A DNA stretch of 64,000 bases from Asterias rubens (taxonomy: Eukaryota > Echinodermata > Asteroidea > Forcipulatida > Asteriidae), in contig NC_047083.1 of NCBI RefSeq assembly GCF_902459465.1, positions 3,902,523 through 3,966,522 on the forward strand, written 5' to 3'. The notes under the pieces were generated by a model. The model made no database searches and had not been told where the DNA came from. It saw only the letters and a program-made list of their open reading frames with translations. Positions 23,020 through 33,836 of this stretch are shown in pieces. Both the position numbers and the translations under genes were made by a program. How positions within the stretch are numbered: the stretch's first letter is position 1; every line of letters starts with the position of its first letter.

Positions 23020-23538
23020 CGCCTGCATCAATTTAAAGCCACCCACACTTCCAAAAACCAATTAGCGCACCGTCTCACATTTATGGCCTGTCTATAAACA
23101 TTAATCACTTTATTGGAGATTCAAAATGTAGGGGCACGTGTATATTTAAAACCCGCACAAGACGTTGTTTAAGGCGAAGAAGCCCTCCTTTGTTTCATTC
23201 CTGACTCATTCATAACATGGGGCTCTCGGTAATAGTACCCTTCGAAACAATAAGTGCAGTACATTATAAAAACTTCATTGATGTGTCTGTGAAGGAAGTT
23301 ACGTAATGTAAACAATAGTTTTTCCCTTTGGTGTGGGTCATCTTATTTGCGTCTCCGAAGCAAGCGCAATTTTAGTGTTTATTCTTCAAAGTCACTCCAT
23401 CTACGGAATTTTGCTAAATAGTTACATTTTTTTTGTGTCAACGTGGTTTTAAGATAATGTGATTATCTGTGTATACAATTGGATTAAACTCTGTGACATT
23501 ACTATGGAAGTGAAGACTCTTTTTACGAACCTATTCTT
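23020..23538. other. no gene seen
   Basis: AT-rich unique-looking sequence. No long frame or recognised repeat. Confidence 0.5.
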
Positions 23539-23540
23539 TG

Positions 23541-23919
23541 AGGCAGTGGACACTATTGGTATACTTACTAAAATTAATTATTAGCATAAAACATTTCTTG
23601 GTGACTAGTAATGGGGAGAGGTTGGCAGTATAAAACATTGTGATAAACAGCTCCCTCTGAAGTAATGTAGTTTTTGAGAAAGAAGTAATTTTCCACGAAT
23701 TTGATTTTGAGACCTCAGATTTAGAATTTGAGGTCTCGAAATCAAGCATCTAGCACAACTCCGTGTGACAAGGGTGTTTTTTCTTTCATTATTAACTCGC
23801 AACTTCGACGACCAATCGAGCTGAAATTTTCACAGGTTTGGTATTTGCTGCATATGTTGAGATACACGAACTGTGAAGACTGGTCTTTGACAATTACCAA
23901 TAGTGTCCAGCGTTTTTAA
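23541..23919. repeat. family A MITE, full length
   Basis: AGGCAGTGGACACTATTGGT to GTGTCCAGCGTTTTTAA, followed directly by a family I element. Confidence 0.85.
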
Positions 23920-24492
23920 CTAAGGGAATCAATGTGTGGTGAAGAGGTTTTCAATAGTGGTTTAATCCCAACGAGGCCTGGTTCTTGATAATTTTACCGA
24001 GACGAAGTCGAGGTAAATTATAAAGAACCAGGCCTCGGCGGGTTTAAACCACTAGTTGAAAACCGATTTATAATTTATAATTCCCATTCATAAATACCTT
24101 TTCGGTCAAAAACATCATCACTTTTTGGTCAAAAAGTAAAATAAAAGTAAAATAAATGCAAAAACTATATTTGTTTAAATGATTTCTTTCAACACAAAAC
24201 CCCTCCAACTACGAAATGGTAAAGCCCTTCGCCGCCCTCGCGTAAACAACTCCTTATAAGGGAATGATGTGGGCGTCGCGCGTATCGCGCGATGTGGCAC
24301 AACTGTTTCAGCCGTTACTCTCGACCAATAGGAATGAAGAAACTGTCTTATAAGAACAGGTGCAAGGTCGCGTGTCACGCCCATAAATTAACACTTTTTA
24401 CCGGTCATAAACAAAGGTTTATACACACTCACTCGACGCGCTCTCCACCAATCAATAGGAATAGCGAAACTGTCTGAGGTATTTATGAATGT
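23920..24492 (+). repeat. family I element, about 570 bases
   Basis: Matches 62690-63228 on the opposite strand. It contains a nested palindrome, GAGGCCTGGTTCTTGATAAT to its mirror, then TTTTTGGTCAAAAAGTAAAA and CCTTATAAGGGAATGATG, and ends AAACTGTCTGAGGTATTTAT. Confidence 0.8.
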
Positions 24493-25015
24493 AGATTCGT
24501 TAAACTTAAGATTCGATATACCAATCACAGTTGAGTGTGCAAAAGTGACAGTTCAACTTGAAGATAAGATGATGTGACAAATTCAGCTGAAAACATGTCA
24601 TATTTTAATTTCCAAAAACATCTTCCAGTGAAATAATTTACCTTGTAATTTACCACACTGTACTCGATAATGTTGCAAGCGCTATGCTTAACAATTTTGC
24701 AAAATAGTTATAAATGTGACCAAACATCGTTTGACAGGGTACAAAGATTTGGGGAAATATTTTATGTCACAGAATAGACAATAAAGTGTAGATTCGTGAT
24801 TACGTCAACGAATCTACACTTGCTCGTCCATTCTCCTAAACAAACGAAGTGTGTTTAACGTCGTATGTGGTAATAATTTACGGATTATCGTTCTGGATGG
24901 ACAAAAGTGCTCTGGATTTTTGGCGATGTATCACTAACACTTTCCACCATTTGCAATGAAATTTTCACATATTAGTTTGATTGCATACATCTAAATCTAC
25001 ATCTGCCTTTGCCTT
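24493..25015. other. no gene; short palindromes
   Basis: AAGTGTAGATTCGTGATTAC and AACGAATCTACACTT (24786-24822) form a hairpin. The rest is AT-rich and unassigned. Confidence 0.5.
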
Positions 25016-25438
25016 TTAAAGGGTCTATGTACTTTTTCCTAACAAAAAACACAATTTTCACAGATTTACATTAAACTTACACAGTTTGAAGATTACGATA
25101 GTCGAAAGCTTCCCTTGAAATTTTACTTACTGAGGTGCTGTAGTTTTTGAGAAATGAGTAATAATTTTCGTCTCAGTTTTAGCATGTAAAAACGTATTAC
25201 CCAGTTACGCTATGGTTTTGGTATAATATAATAACTGGTTAAGGGGATTTTACATGCTAAAATAATTTTGGTCTCATGAGACCAAAATTATTTTGTGACT
25301 TGTTTTACTAATTTCTCAAAAACTACACAACCTTAGTTAACAATATTTGAAGGGAAGCTTTCCACTATCATTATCCTCAAACCATGTAAGTTTAATGTAA
25401 ATCTGTGGACATTTTGAAAAAGTACCCAAATCCTTTAA
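25016..25438. repeat. family D MITE, long form
   Basis: TTAAAGGGTCTATGTACTTT to GTACCCAAATCCTTTAA, with an inner palindrome around GGTTTTGGTATAATATAATA. Directly followed by another D-related unit. Confidence 0.8.
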
Positions 25439-25818
25439 GGGTCGCGTTTCATACCTTGTGTCTACCAATTTTTTGGCCACGACATGAATCCCTACCCACT
25501 GTGAATGAAGATATTGATATAACTTACGTGCAGAAGTTTCAGCCTCAACAGTCGTCAAGTTTTGGAGAGAAAAAAAGTGAAAATCACAGAGCAATGTTTT
25601 CAGTAGAGAGTCGCGTTAATACACTACAGGGCCTACATGCTAAAATAATTTTGTACTCATTGCTTTGTACTCATTTCTCGAAAACTACAGCAACTCAGCA
25701 TGTAATGTTTTAAGGGAAGCTTTCAACCATCATTATCTTCAAACGGTGTAAGTTTATTGTAAATCTGTGGACATTGTGTTTTGTGTAGTACAAAAAGTAC
25801 CCATGCCCTTCCTTTAAA
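25435..25818. repeat. long family D-related element
   Basis: Holds AGTCGTCAAGTTTTGGAGAG and AATCACAGAGCAATGTTTTC, then the usual D right arm, and ends AAAAAGTACCCATGCCC with CCTTTAA. The same long-form segment occurs at 42846-43246. Confidence 0.65.
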
Positions 25819-25844
25819 TACCCCATTAACCTCTTTAATTTACG

Positions 25845-26310
25845 TCTTTAAAACGTTCCAGAGAGTTAGGTTCCACTTTTAAAAGGTCACTATTTTTTAT
25901 GACTGACGAAAACAAAAACAAACCGGTGGAAACAAAAATAATAAAAACAGAACATGTTCAGTTTGCTTTCGGATTTTGTATTTTGAGCTGTACAAGCAGT
26001 TACTATGAATTCATTTATATATGGTTGGAAAGATGTTTTAAAGTAGACAATGTCCTAATTTTTTTAATTTTTGTTTCTTCTATTACTTCGTGAACTAGAA
26101 CACGTTCCGCCATTTTGAAGAGCCAAAGCTATTTAAGATTTTGATGTGAACCATTGTATTTGACTTTTAAAACAAAGCACCAATACAATGCTCCCTTTCA
26201 AAACAATTCATCATTCAGTGAACAGCCGGATGTTTGACTTATGGCGGACCATGATATTAGTTTACGAAGTAAAGAGGAAAACCACACAGTTTCGAGGTAA
26301 ATTAGTACTG
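25845..26310. repeat. diverged dispersed repeat
   Basis: The stretch GTAAAGAGGAAAACCACACA, and TATGGTTGGAAAGATG in opposite orientation, recur at 48170-48265, so this is one family. No frame survives. Confidence 0.45.
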
Positions 26311-26325
26311 GTCAATTATTATGTT

Positions 26326-26625
26326 CAATGGGAGACTTTGGAACGCAGGTGGCAGCAGACTTACAAGGTAAATTGCCATAGACCTTTTCGCAAACACTGG
26401 GGCGCGCGCGTAAAGCTTGGAATAAGGAGCATGGTGGTCTAGCTGGTGATCAAAATTTGATCCATACCTATCCCACAATGCACCTCATTCAACAATCTGC
26501 GCTTGCGCAATGGTATTTGCGAAAAGTTATATTGTTTACGTAGTCTGAGCATGCGCACATTCCCGAAAACAATGGATTTTACCTGGTAAGTCTGCTGCCA
26601 CCAAGCGTCCCAAAAGTCTCCCATA
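26326..26625. repeat. family H element with central insertion
   Basis: CAATGGGAGACTTTGGAACG to AAAGTCTCCCAT, with GGCAGCAGACTTACAAGGTA and its mirror. About 150 extra bases at the centre contain GCGCGCGCG. Confidence 0.75.
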
Positions 26626-26780
26626 AAAATAAACTTTCCATAGCCAAAAGAGCATACACAGTGACAACATGTCCCTTCTGTGAATTTGCTCAAAGGCGTT
26701 TCTGAACACGCATGAGTCATGTAATATCCGAGTAACATTTCTACTTTTTTATTATTTAATAATTCTATTTTTTTCCCGCA

Positions 26781-27150
26781 TTAAAAGGATTTGGGTACTT
26801 TTTGTAGGACACAAAACACAATGTCCACACACGTTTATATTAAACAACACGATTTGAAGATAATGATGGTAGAAGGCTTCTCTTAAAGTATTACTTGTTG
26901 AGCTGCTGTAGTATTTGAGAAATAATTAAAACAATGACACGAAACTAATATAAAACGACTCATTTACTGCGACTCTCCTGAAAATATCGCTGTGAATTTT
27001 CCTTTTTTGTTTTCTTTAACTAAAAAACTTGACTATGAAGCTAAAACTCTATAAGTAAATTATATTACATGCATCTTCATTCACAGTGAATATGGGTTCA
27101 TGTCATGACCCTAAACTTCATAAAAGCCTTTAAATTCCAGAGTAAATGAT
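26781..27150. repeat. family D-related element
   Basis: TTAAAAGGATTTGGGTACTT with a diverged inner part (ACTCTCCTGAAAATATCGC). It fades near 27150. Confidence 0.6.
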
Positions 27151-27543
27151 TTTTAATAATAATTTAACTTTAAAAACACAAATTGCAAACCGACCGGATC
27201 TCTCGCGCGCATGCACATGTTGCCATAGAAACTAAAATGGCGTCAGCGAAGAGGGCTGTTGCCAAGACTCTCCGTAGACCCGGAACTTTGTACTTAAAAT
27301 CAAAGTGCCTGTTCATCTTTGCTATATTCTGATATTATATAATATCTATATTTTTATATGATTATTTAATTAGCTTGATCGGCTTAAATGGATGATATCA
27401 TTATAGATTGTTTTAGATCCTGTTTTGGCCCTGACATGAATACTTACTCACTGTGAAATTGAGATGTATGTAGTATAATTTACATACAAAGACGTTTCGG
27501 CTTCATCAATCGTTATTTTCTTTGGACAAAAAGTGGTTATGGT
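27151..27543. other. no gene seen
   Basis: AT-rich, with a D-related scrap (GACGTTTCGGCTTCATCAA) near 27493. Confidence 0.5.
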
Positions 27544-27926
27544 TCAAGGCACTGAACACGTTTGGTAAAATTGTCAAAGACCAGTCTTTTCACTCAGTGT
27601 ATCCCAACATAAGCATAGAATAACAAGCCTGTGAGAATTTGAGCTCAACTGGTCATCGAAGTTGCGAGAAAATGATGAAAGAAAAAACACACTAGTTGGA
27701 CGAATTTGTGTGCTTTCAGATAGGAATAAAAGACTTCTGGCTATTAATAGAAGTTTTTAATTATTTAAGTGAGAAATTACATCTTTCTCAAAATCTATGC
27801 TACTTCAGAGGGAGCCGTTTCTCACAAATGTGTTATACTATCAACAGCTCTCCAATGCTCGTTACCACGTCAGTTTTTAAGTTATGTTTTGAGTAATTAC
27901 CAAATTAATGTGTACCTTCCCTTTAA
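27544..27926. repeat. family B MITE
   Basis: AAGGCACTGAACACGTTTGG to GTGTACCTTCCCTTTAA. Confidence 0.8.
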
Positions 27927-28153
27927 ACCAAAATGAATATTCCTGCACATTCCAACTACATGTAAACTATCATTCTGGTCCATATTATAGGAAAATCACA
28001 AAATCACTATCCATAGAAAACGCTTAAATACGCCAGGCCCATTCATCAATGATTTGTGACAACTTGTTTTCCCCAATTGTATCTTTCTGATAACAACAAC
28101 GTTTAGCGAGGTTTACATTGCTAGCTACCAGCATAAGTGAAGGTGTCATCACG

Positions 28154-28178
28154 CAAAAAAAAAAAAAAAAAAAAAAAA
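28154..28178. repeat. poly-A tract
   Basis: An uninterrupted run of about 25 A. No LINE or SINE body was recognised just upstream. Confidence 0.95.
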
Positions 28179-28429
28179 CTAACACAGGAATGACATTAAT
28201 ATTTCATGGTAAATATTATTTTACAAACGTGTTGGGTATGTGTTTTATATGGCAAATCTTATGAGTGGATGGTGGTTGTTGCGGTCCAGTAGTTTTTATG
28301 ACATAACGATCGTAGTCAATCCTCTCTTATTCTAGAAACATAATCAAAAAATGGTGAAATATCATTGATTTTGGAAGAGTACACTCGTTCCAAATCAACA
28401 CTGGCTCTTATGATTTATACTGGTAATAA

Positions 28430-29725
28430 CATCATTGTTTTATAAAAGAGGTCATGCATTCAAATCCTTTAGTTTTCTAGACACCAGGGATGGTTGACCT
28501 ATACATCATTGTTTTATAGAAGGAGAGTACATTAACATCCAAAGCACATACAAATTAACACTGGCTCTTATGATTTGTAATTAGTAATAACATTTTGAGT
28601 GATTTTCGATCTCTGTCCTGGAGTGAAACCCCCATAAAAGACTGAAATAACCACCACTCTTTTTGAAGAGCCATATGAGGGACAGCTCGAAATGTAAAGA
28701 ATGGTGTTTTTCACTCTTTTACATGTAGAGAGATATACATCATTGGTTTTAGAAAAGGTCATGTATTCAAATCCTCTAGTTTTCAAGACACATTAGCATA
28801 CAGTGATGGTTGGCCTATACATCAATGGTTTTTGAAGAGGTCATTCATTCAAATCCTCTAGTTTTCAAGACACATTAGCATACAGAGATGTTTGACATAT
28901 ACATCAATGGTTTTTGAAGAGTGCATTCATTCAAATCCTCTAGTTTTCAAGACACATTAGCATATAGAGATGTTTGACCTATACATCAATGGTTTTTGAA
29001 GAGGTCATTCATTCAAATCCTCTAGTTTTCAAGACACATTAGCATACAGAGATGTTTGACATATACATCAATGGTTTTTGAAGAGTGCATTCATTCAAAT
29101 CCTCTAGTTTTCAAGACACATTAGCATATAGAGATGTTTGACCTATACATCAATGGTTTTTTAAGAGGTCATTCATTCAAATCCTCTAGTTTTCAAGACA
29201 CATTAGCAGACAGGGATGGTTGACCTATACATCATTGGTTTTAGAAGAGGTCATGTATTCAAATCCTCTAGTTTTCAAGACACATTAGCATACAGAGATG
29301 TTTGACCTATACATCAATGGTTTTTGAAGAGGTCATTCATTCAAATCCTCTAGTTTTCAAGACACATTAGCATACAGAGATGTTTGTCATAATACATCAT
29401 TGGTTTTAGAAGAGGCCATTCATTCAAAGCCTTGTTTTCAAGACACATTAGCATACAGGGATGGTTGACCTATACATCATTGGTTTTAGAAGAGGTCATG
29501 TATTCAAATCCTCTAGTTTTCTAGACACATTAGCATACAGTGATGGTTGGCCTATACATCAATGGTTTTAGAAAAGGTCATTCATTCAAAGCCTAGTTTT
29601 CTAGACACATTACAGGGATGGTTGACCTATACATCATTGGTTTTTGAAGAGGTCATTCATTCAAATCCTCTAGTTTTCAAGACACATTAGCATACAGGGA
29701 TGGTTGGCCTATACATCAATGGTTT
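28430..29725. repeat. 82-base satellite array, about 14-15 units
   Basis: The unit reads ACATCAATGGTTTTTGAAGA, TTCATTCAAATCCTCTAGTT, TTCAAGACACATTAGCATAC, then AGAGATGTTTGACCTAT. Units are most alike at 28800-29400 and decay to the left of 28700. Some units alternate GAGGTCATTC and GAGTGCATTC, which points to a two-unit higher-order repeat. Confidence 0.9.
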
Positions 29726-29932
29726 TGGGTACGAAGTGACTTGGGTACGAAGTGACTTGGGTATACGAAGTGACTTGGGTACGAAGTGACTTGGGTACGA
29801 AATGACTTGGGTACGACAATTTGGGTACGACAATTTGGGTACGAAGTGACTTGGGTACGAAGTGACTTGGGTACGAAGTGACTTGGGTACGAAGTGACTT
29901 GGGTACGAAGTGACTTGGGTACGAAGTGACCG
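29726..29932. repeat. 16-base minisatellite, about 13 units
   Basis: The unit is TTGGGTACGAAGTGAC, with variants TTGGGTACGACAAT and TTGGGTATACGAAG. It begins inside the last 82-base satellite unit with no spacer. Confidence 0.95.
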
Positions 29933-29939
29933 TCATCGG

Positions 29940-30110
29940 TGCATTTAATAACAAACGGTTTCAGACGCTTTTTATTTACCAACTCGCCCGATCCAGGGCA
30001 ACGTGTTGCATCCAAAATTACATTAAGTTTACATTGTTGTGACTGGTGTCCCACTAAATCTGTACTTTGCAAAGAAATTTCGTGAGCATTTATTTTCTGC
30101 TGAACAGAAC
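29940..30110. repeat. dispersed repeat fragment
   Basis: ACGCTTTTTATTTACCAACT and CCGATCCAGGGCAACGTG recur in diverged form at 40190-40245 and 48280-48330. Confidence 0.5.
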
Positions 30111-31553
30111 AGCTTTATGTGTTTTTAAATGTTGGGCTCTGCTACTCGGGCTCAGCCTCCATTTCCCTATTTCTCGATCCAATGTTTATTTGATGCCCAT
30201 GTTCATTGTTCACAGTGAAGAGAAAATGGAAAATAAATCTCCTGGGTTGAATTGGTATCAACACTACTCTGCACTCCACCAACTAAATCAAGCACCATTG
30301 GCTTTAACGCCCTCACTCAAGGATCCTGCTGAATAATCAACGTCAACATAAACGTACTGGGAATGGGAATCTTTCAAAAATGTTAAGCTTGAACGAGGAA
30401 AGCCTGTGATAAATTGTTGCTTACCGGTTGTTGTAAAGTTCCACTTGACGCAGGAGGTAGTCCCTCGGGTCGTGACCCTGTTCCACTTTGGTCCATAGCG
30501 TACACCATACCAATGCGGGGGGGGGGGGGCAAAGGGTACCCCGCCCCCCCCCCCTCCTCCAACCTCCATGTCTCAGCGTTTTTAAACACATCCTCTTGTA
30601 CACACGTACCCTCAAGTTTGCATTCCAGGAGCAGACATCTTCTGTTCTTTTCTTTGTCCCTGCCTTTAACAGCTTCCCCAATTAAAGATTTTATACGCCA
30701 ATCTGCAGAGGGGACCCCCCCCATCCCACCCCACCCCATTTCCGTGTTCCAGTGCTGTCATAGTTTCCTCTTCTATACAAGCATTCTCAAATTTGAATTC
30801 CTCTGCAAAGCGGTGGAGATCTTTTGTTCTTTCCTTTGTCCCATTTTTACATCTTCCCATCGACTTGTTTTGTTACACCACATTTCTTGTGGAACACCCG
30901 GTCCTAGATTCCTAATAATACTTGTTGTCACTCAGGGATAGCCCCCCCCCCCCCCCCCACCCCCTCAAATTTGAATCCCTATGTGGTGGGGACATTTTTC
31001 TTCTTTCCTTTGTCCCATCTTTAACTTAAAATCTTCCCATCGACTTCTTTGTTACACCACATTTCTTGTGGAGCACCTGGCCTTGAATTCCTACTACTGT
31101 ATACCTTTCAATGTCCCTTCTTCGTTCTGTTCTTTGTCTCAATATAAAATGTACCAAATATAAGCACAGAAGTACCACATAAAATACCTCCAAAGAATAC
31201 CTGAAATTCCAAGAAGACAATGAATACGTAAGGGGGGCGGGGGACCATTACCAAACCCACAAAGAGGGCTAAAGAATGTCATTGCGATTCTCCGCTCCGA
31301 TTTATCCAGTGACAAGCCCTAAAGTTTATACTTGAAATCGTATGAAAGAATACACACACTAAACACAGTCTACTGCTTCGCAAAACTGCATAGCATTCTG
31401 TGCTTTATTAGCTTGTCAAAATAACGTGCACGTTTACGTGTAATATACAAAATAAAACAATATAATAGAAGATTATGCATTATATAAAACACAGTAAATA
31501 AATAATATGTGACGTAATATCCTGTATAGCCTCTGATTTATTGTGTAGTTTTT
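30111..31553. other. no gene; C/G runs and a local duplication
   Basis: The open frames here come from C/T-rich sequence. A roughly 200-base segment around CATCTTCCCATCGACTTG and ACACCACATTTCTTGTGGA (30830-30925) is repeated at 31010-31100 with about 10% differences. Confidence 0.6.
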
Positions 31554-31925
31554 TTAAAGGGAAGGTACACGTTTGGTAATTACTCAAAACAAATATAAAC
31601 TTAAAAACTTACTTGGTAACGAGCATTGGAGAGTTGTTGATAGTATAAAACATTGTGAGAAACGGCTCCCTCTAAAGTAGCATAGATTTTGAGAGCAGGT
31701 TATTTCTCACTAAAATAATAAAAGACTTCTAGACAGAAGTATTTTGTCCCTATCTGAAAGCACACAAATTCGTTCCACAAGGGTGTTTTTTCTTTCATCA
31801 TTTTCTCGCAATTTCGATGACCGATTGAACCCAAATTTTCACAGGCTTATTATTTTATGCATATGATGGGATACACCAAGTGAGAAGACTGGTCTTTGAC
31901 AATTACCAATCGACCTTCCCTTTAA
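31554..31925. repeat. family B MITE, full length
   Basis: TTAAAGGGAAGGTACACGTT to a slightly changed right end, ACCTTCCCTTTAA. Confidence 0.85.
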
Positions 31926-32467
31926 GCACACAGACAACAACGATCAGCCTCCCTTGTTATACCCCAGGCATGAAATAACAGACCCGTGAAAATGTGTGAT
32001 CAATCAGTCATTGGAATCAACAAAAAACATGATATGTGGATATTAAAAGGGGTTGTACAGTTTTCAAACCTCTCGTTTTGTTCTCGCGAGATTAATTTAA
32101 ACCCAAATGCTTTTGTGCATTTCTCACGAACTACAACATTACATGCATATTAAGTGCGGACGCGCATTATGCGGAGGTGCATTCCGTGTTGTGTACGATA
32201 CGGTGGGTGTGGGAGGGAGGGGGTTGGGAAAAAGAATTTACTCCGCCCATCGCCCCTCTTCCCAGCCCAGTCAAAAGCATAATATTATAAGTTACCACAC
32301 AAGCGCGAGGTCGTAGCATATATGTTTTTATAGTTTTTAGTAGAAATGTTTTGTTTACCCCGGTCCCCTCCATCCCAACCTCCCTCCCTACCCCCCCCCC
32401 CCCCCCCAACCCGCTAATTCCCATGCCCTATCAAATCCAGTCTTCATTGTACATGTATGACTGACAT
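31926..32467. other. no gene seen
   Basis: Mixed sequence with poly-C at 32391-32407. No supported frame. Confidence 0.5.
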
Positions 32468-32837
32468 AATGCAGTGGACACTATTGGTAATTACTCAAAA
32501 TAATTGTTAGCATAAAATCTTAATTGGTAACGAGTATTGGGAGAGGTTGATAGTATAAGACATTAGAAGAAACAGCTCCCTCTGAAGTAAAGGTAGTTTT
32601 CGAGAACGAAGTAATTTTTACCACGAATTTGATTTTGCGACCTCAAAATTAGATTTTGAGGTCTCGAAATCAAGCATCTGAAAGCACAAAACTTCGTGCT
32701 GTGACAAGGGTGTATTTTTCTTCGACGACCAATATTGTGTTCAAATTTCACAGGTTTATTATGTTGTGCGTGTGTTGAGATACACCAAGTGAGAAGACAG
32801 GTCTTTGACAATTACCAATGGTGTCCAGTGTCCTTAA
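32468..32837. repeat. family A MITE
   Basis: ATGCAGTGGACACTATTGGT to GTGTCCAGTGTCCTTAA. Confidence 0.85.
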
Positions 32838-33453
32838 GTAAGTATGGTGAACACAGTTCCCTATTCGTTATTCGACAGTAATTCTAGACATAGATGTGGT
32901 AGGCATGCCCACCCTGCTTGCACTATCACTTGACATTTTTAAAAGCGTAAAATCACAGTAATAGCAAAGGCGTTTTTTACAATACAAGAAAACACATACA
33001 ATAATAATGTTAAGTAATACTTCCATTAAGTAAAATTGCACCCTGTTTATTCCAATATTTCACCATTTCACTCCTTCACAAAATACAATACAGAAACTGA
33101 TCGTTAGTCTTTGGTTGACGTGCGCTGTGTAAGTGATGTGGATCTGAGTAATAGACAATAACATAAATACCGCCCTCTGTTGCTTATATCCGCGGTTCTG
33201 TTCGCCATAAAAAAAACGCATTCAGTGAACGATTTAGTAATGAGGCATCATAAGTTGGGATGGGTAGGCTATACACTTGATTACAACATATTCTGGTTTT
33301 CCATAAAATAAATAAGAAAAAACAGACAATAGAGGGCAGTATTATAAAAACACGCATCGTCTGTACGTAGGCGAACTACCTTCTGATGGATACTTCTAAA
33401 ACCCAGTCTGTCTTTATCCTTGCGGATCTTTATAAAGACAGGGGACCAGTCTA
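32838..33453. other. probable 3' UTR and flank of the TNFR-like gene
   Basis: Lies just downstream of the stop on the minus strand. TTTATT at 33046-33051 is AATAAA on that strand and could end a 3' UTR of about 400 bases. No repeats were recognised, which fits a retained UTR. Confidence 0.4.
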
Positions 33454-33836
33454 CTAAATGACAGTTTCGACCCCTAAAAATGGCGGGTTTTCAAATTGAT
33501 CCGATGATGCCGCATCACATGACTTTCTTGCTGTGTTTTCGATTCCGTTTTCGTCGAGTTGAGATAACGCGGTTCCGGTGACTCGATTCTTTTGAAGCTC
33601 GTCCACCACGATGCCTTCCTGACACTCATTAGAATCGATTCCCGTGGTCGTACTCGATTCTGCCGTTGCTTTGATTCTGGTGACTATGATACCGACTAGT
33701 GGTCTCCGTCCTTGTTGGTGTCGAGTTGTAAAGTTTCGGTTTTCATTAGTCGAGTAGTCGGCTTGCATAATATTTGAAGTGCTTGAGCTGTTTACAGGTT
33801 TGATGCAACACGATAGCATTGTACAGTGGCAAGGGC
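33454..33836 (-). CDS. exon 3 of TNFR-like gene (cytoplasmic tail, stop)
   Basis: The acceptor TTTCTTCCTTTGCTAATCAG precedes GCCCTTGCC. Joined to the phase-1 donor of exon 2, the split codon becomes GGC and the frame stays open for 126 further codons to TAG at 33454-33456. The start of the exon is Cys-rich (PCHCTMLSCC), a plausible palmitoylated juxtamembrane patch. The rest is polar and Ser/Thr/Asp/Glu-rich and probably unstructured. No death domain or clear TRAF motif is seen. Its distance from exon 2 (8 kb) makes this link less certain than the exon 1-2 link, but the frame match supports it. Confidence 0.65.

Noticed and set aside
28430..29725. CRISPR-like array
   Set aside because: Units are contiguous with no unique spacers, and the genome is eukaryotic. 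It is satellite DNA.
29709..30072. Frames with SHFVPKSLRTQVT repeats
   Set aside because: They are a translation of the 16-base minisatellite. Three frames rotate through the same DNA because 16 is not a multiple of three.
30383..30941. Several overlapping frames of 86-175 residues around 30.4-30.9 kb
   Set aside because: They come from C/G runs and T/C-rich DNA, with low-complexity Pro/Gly/Ser peptides and no splice context.
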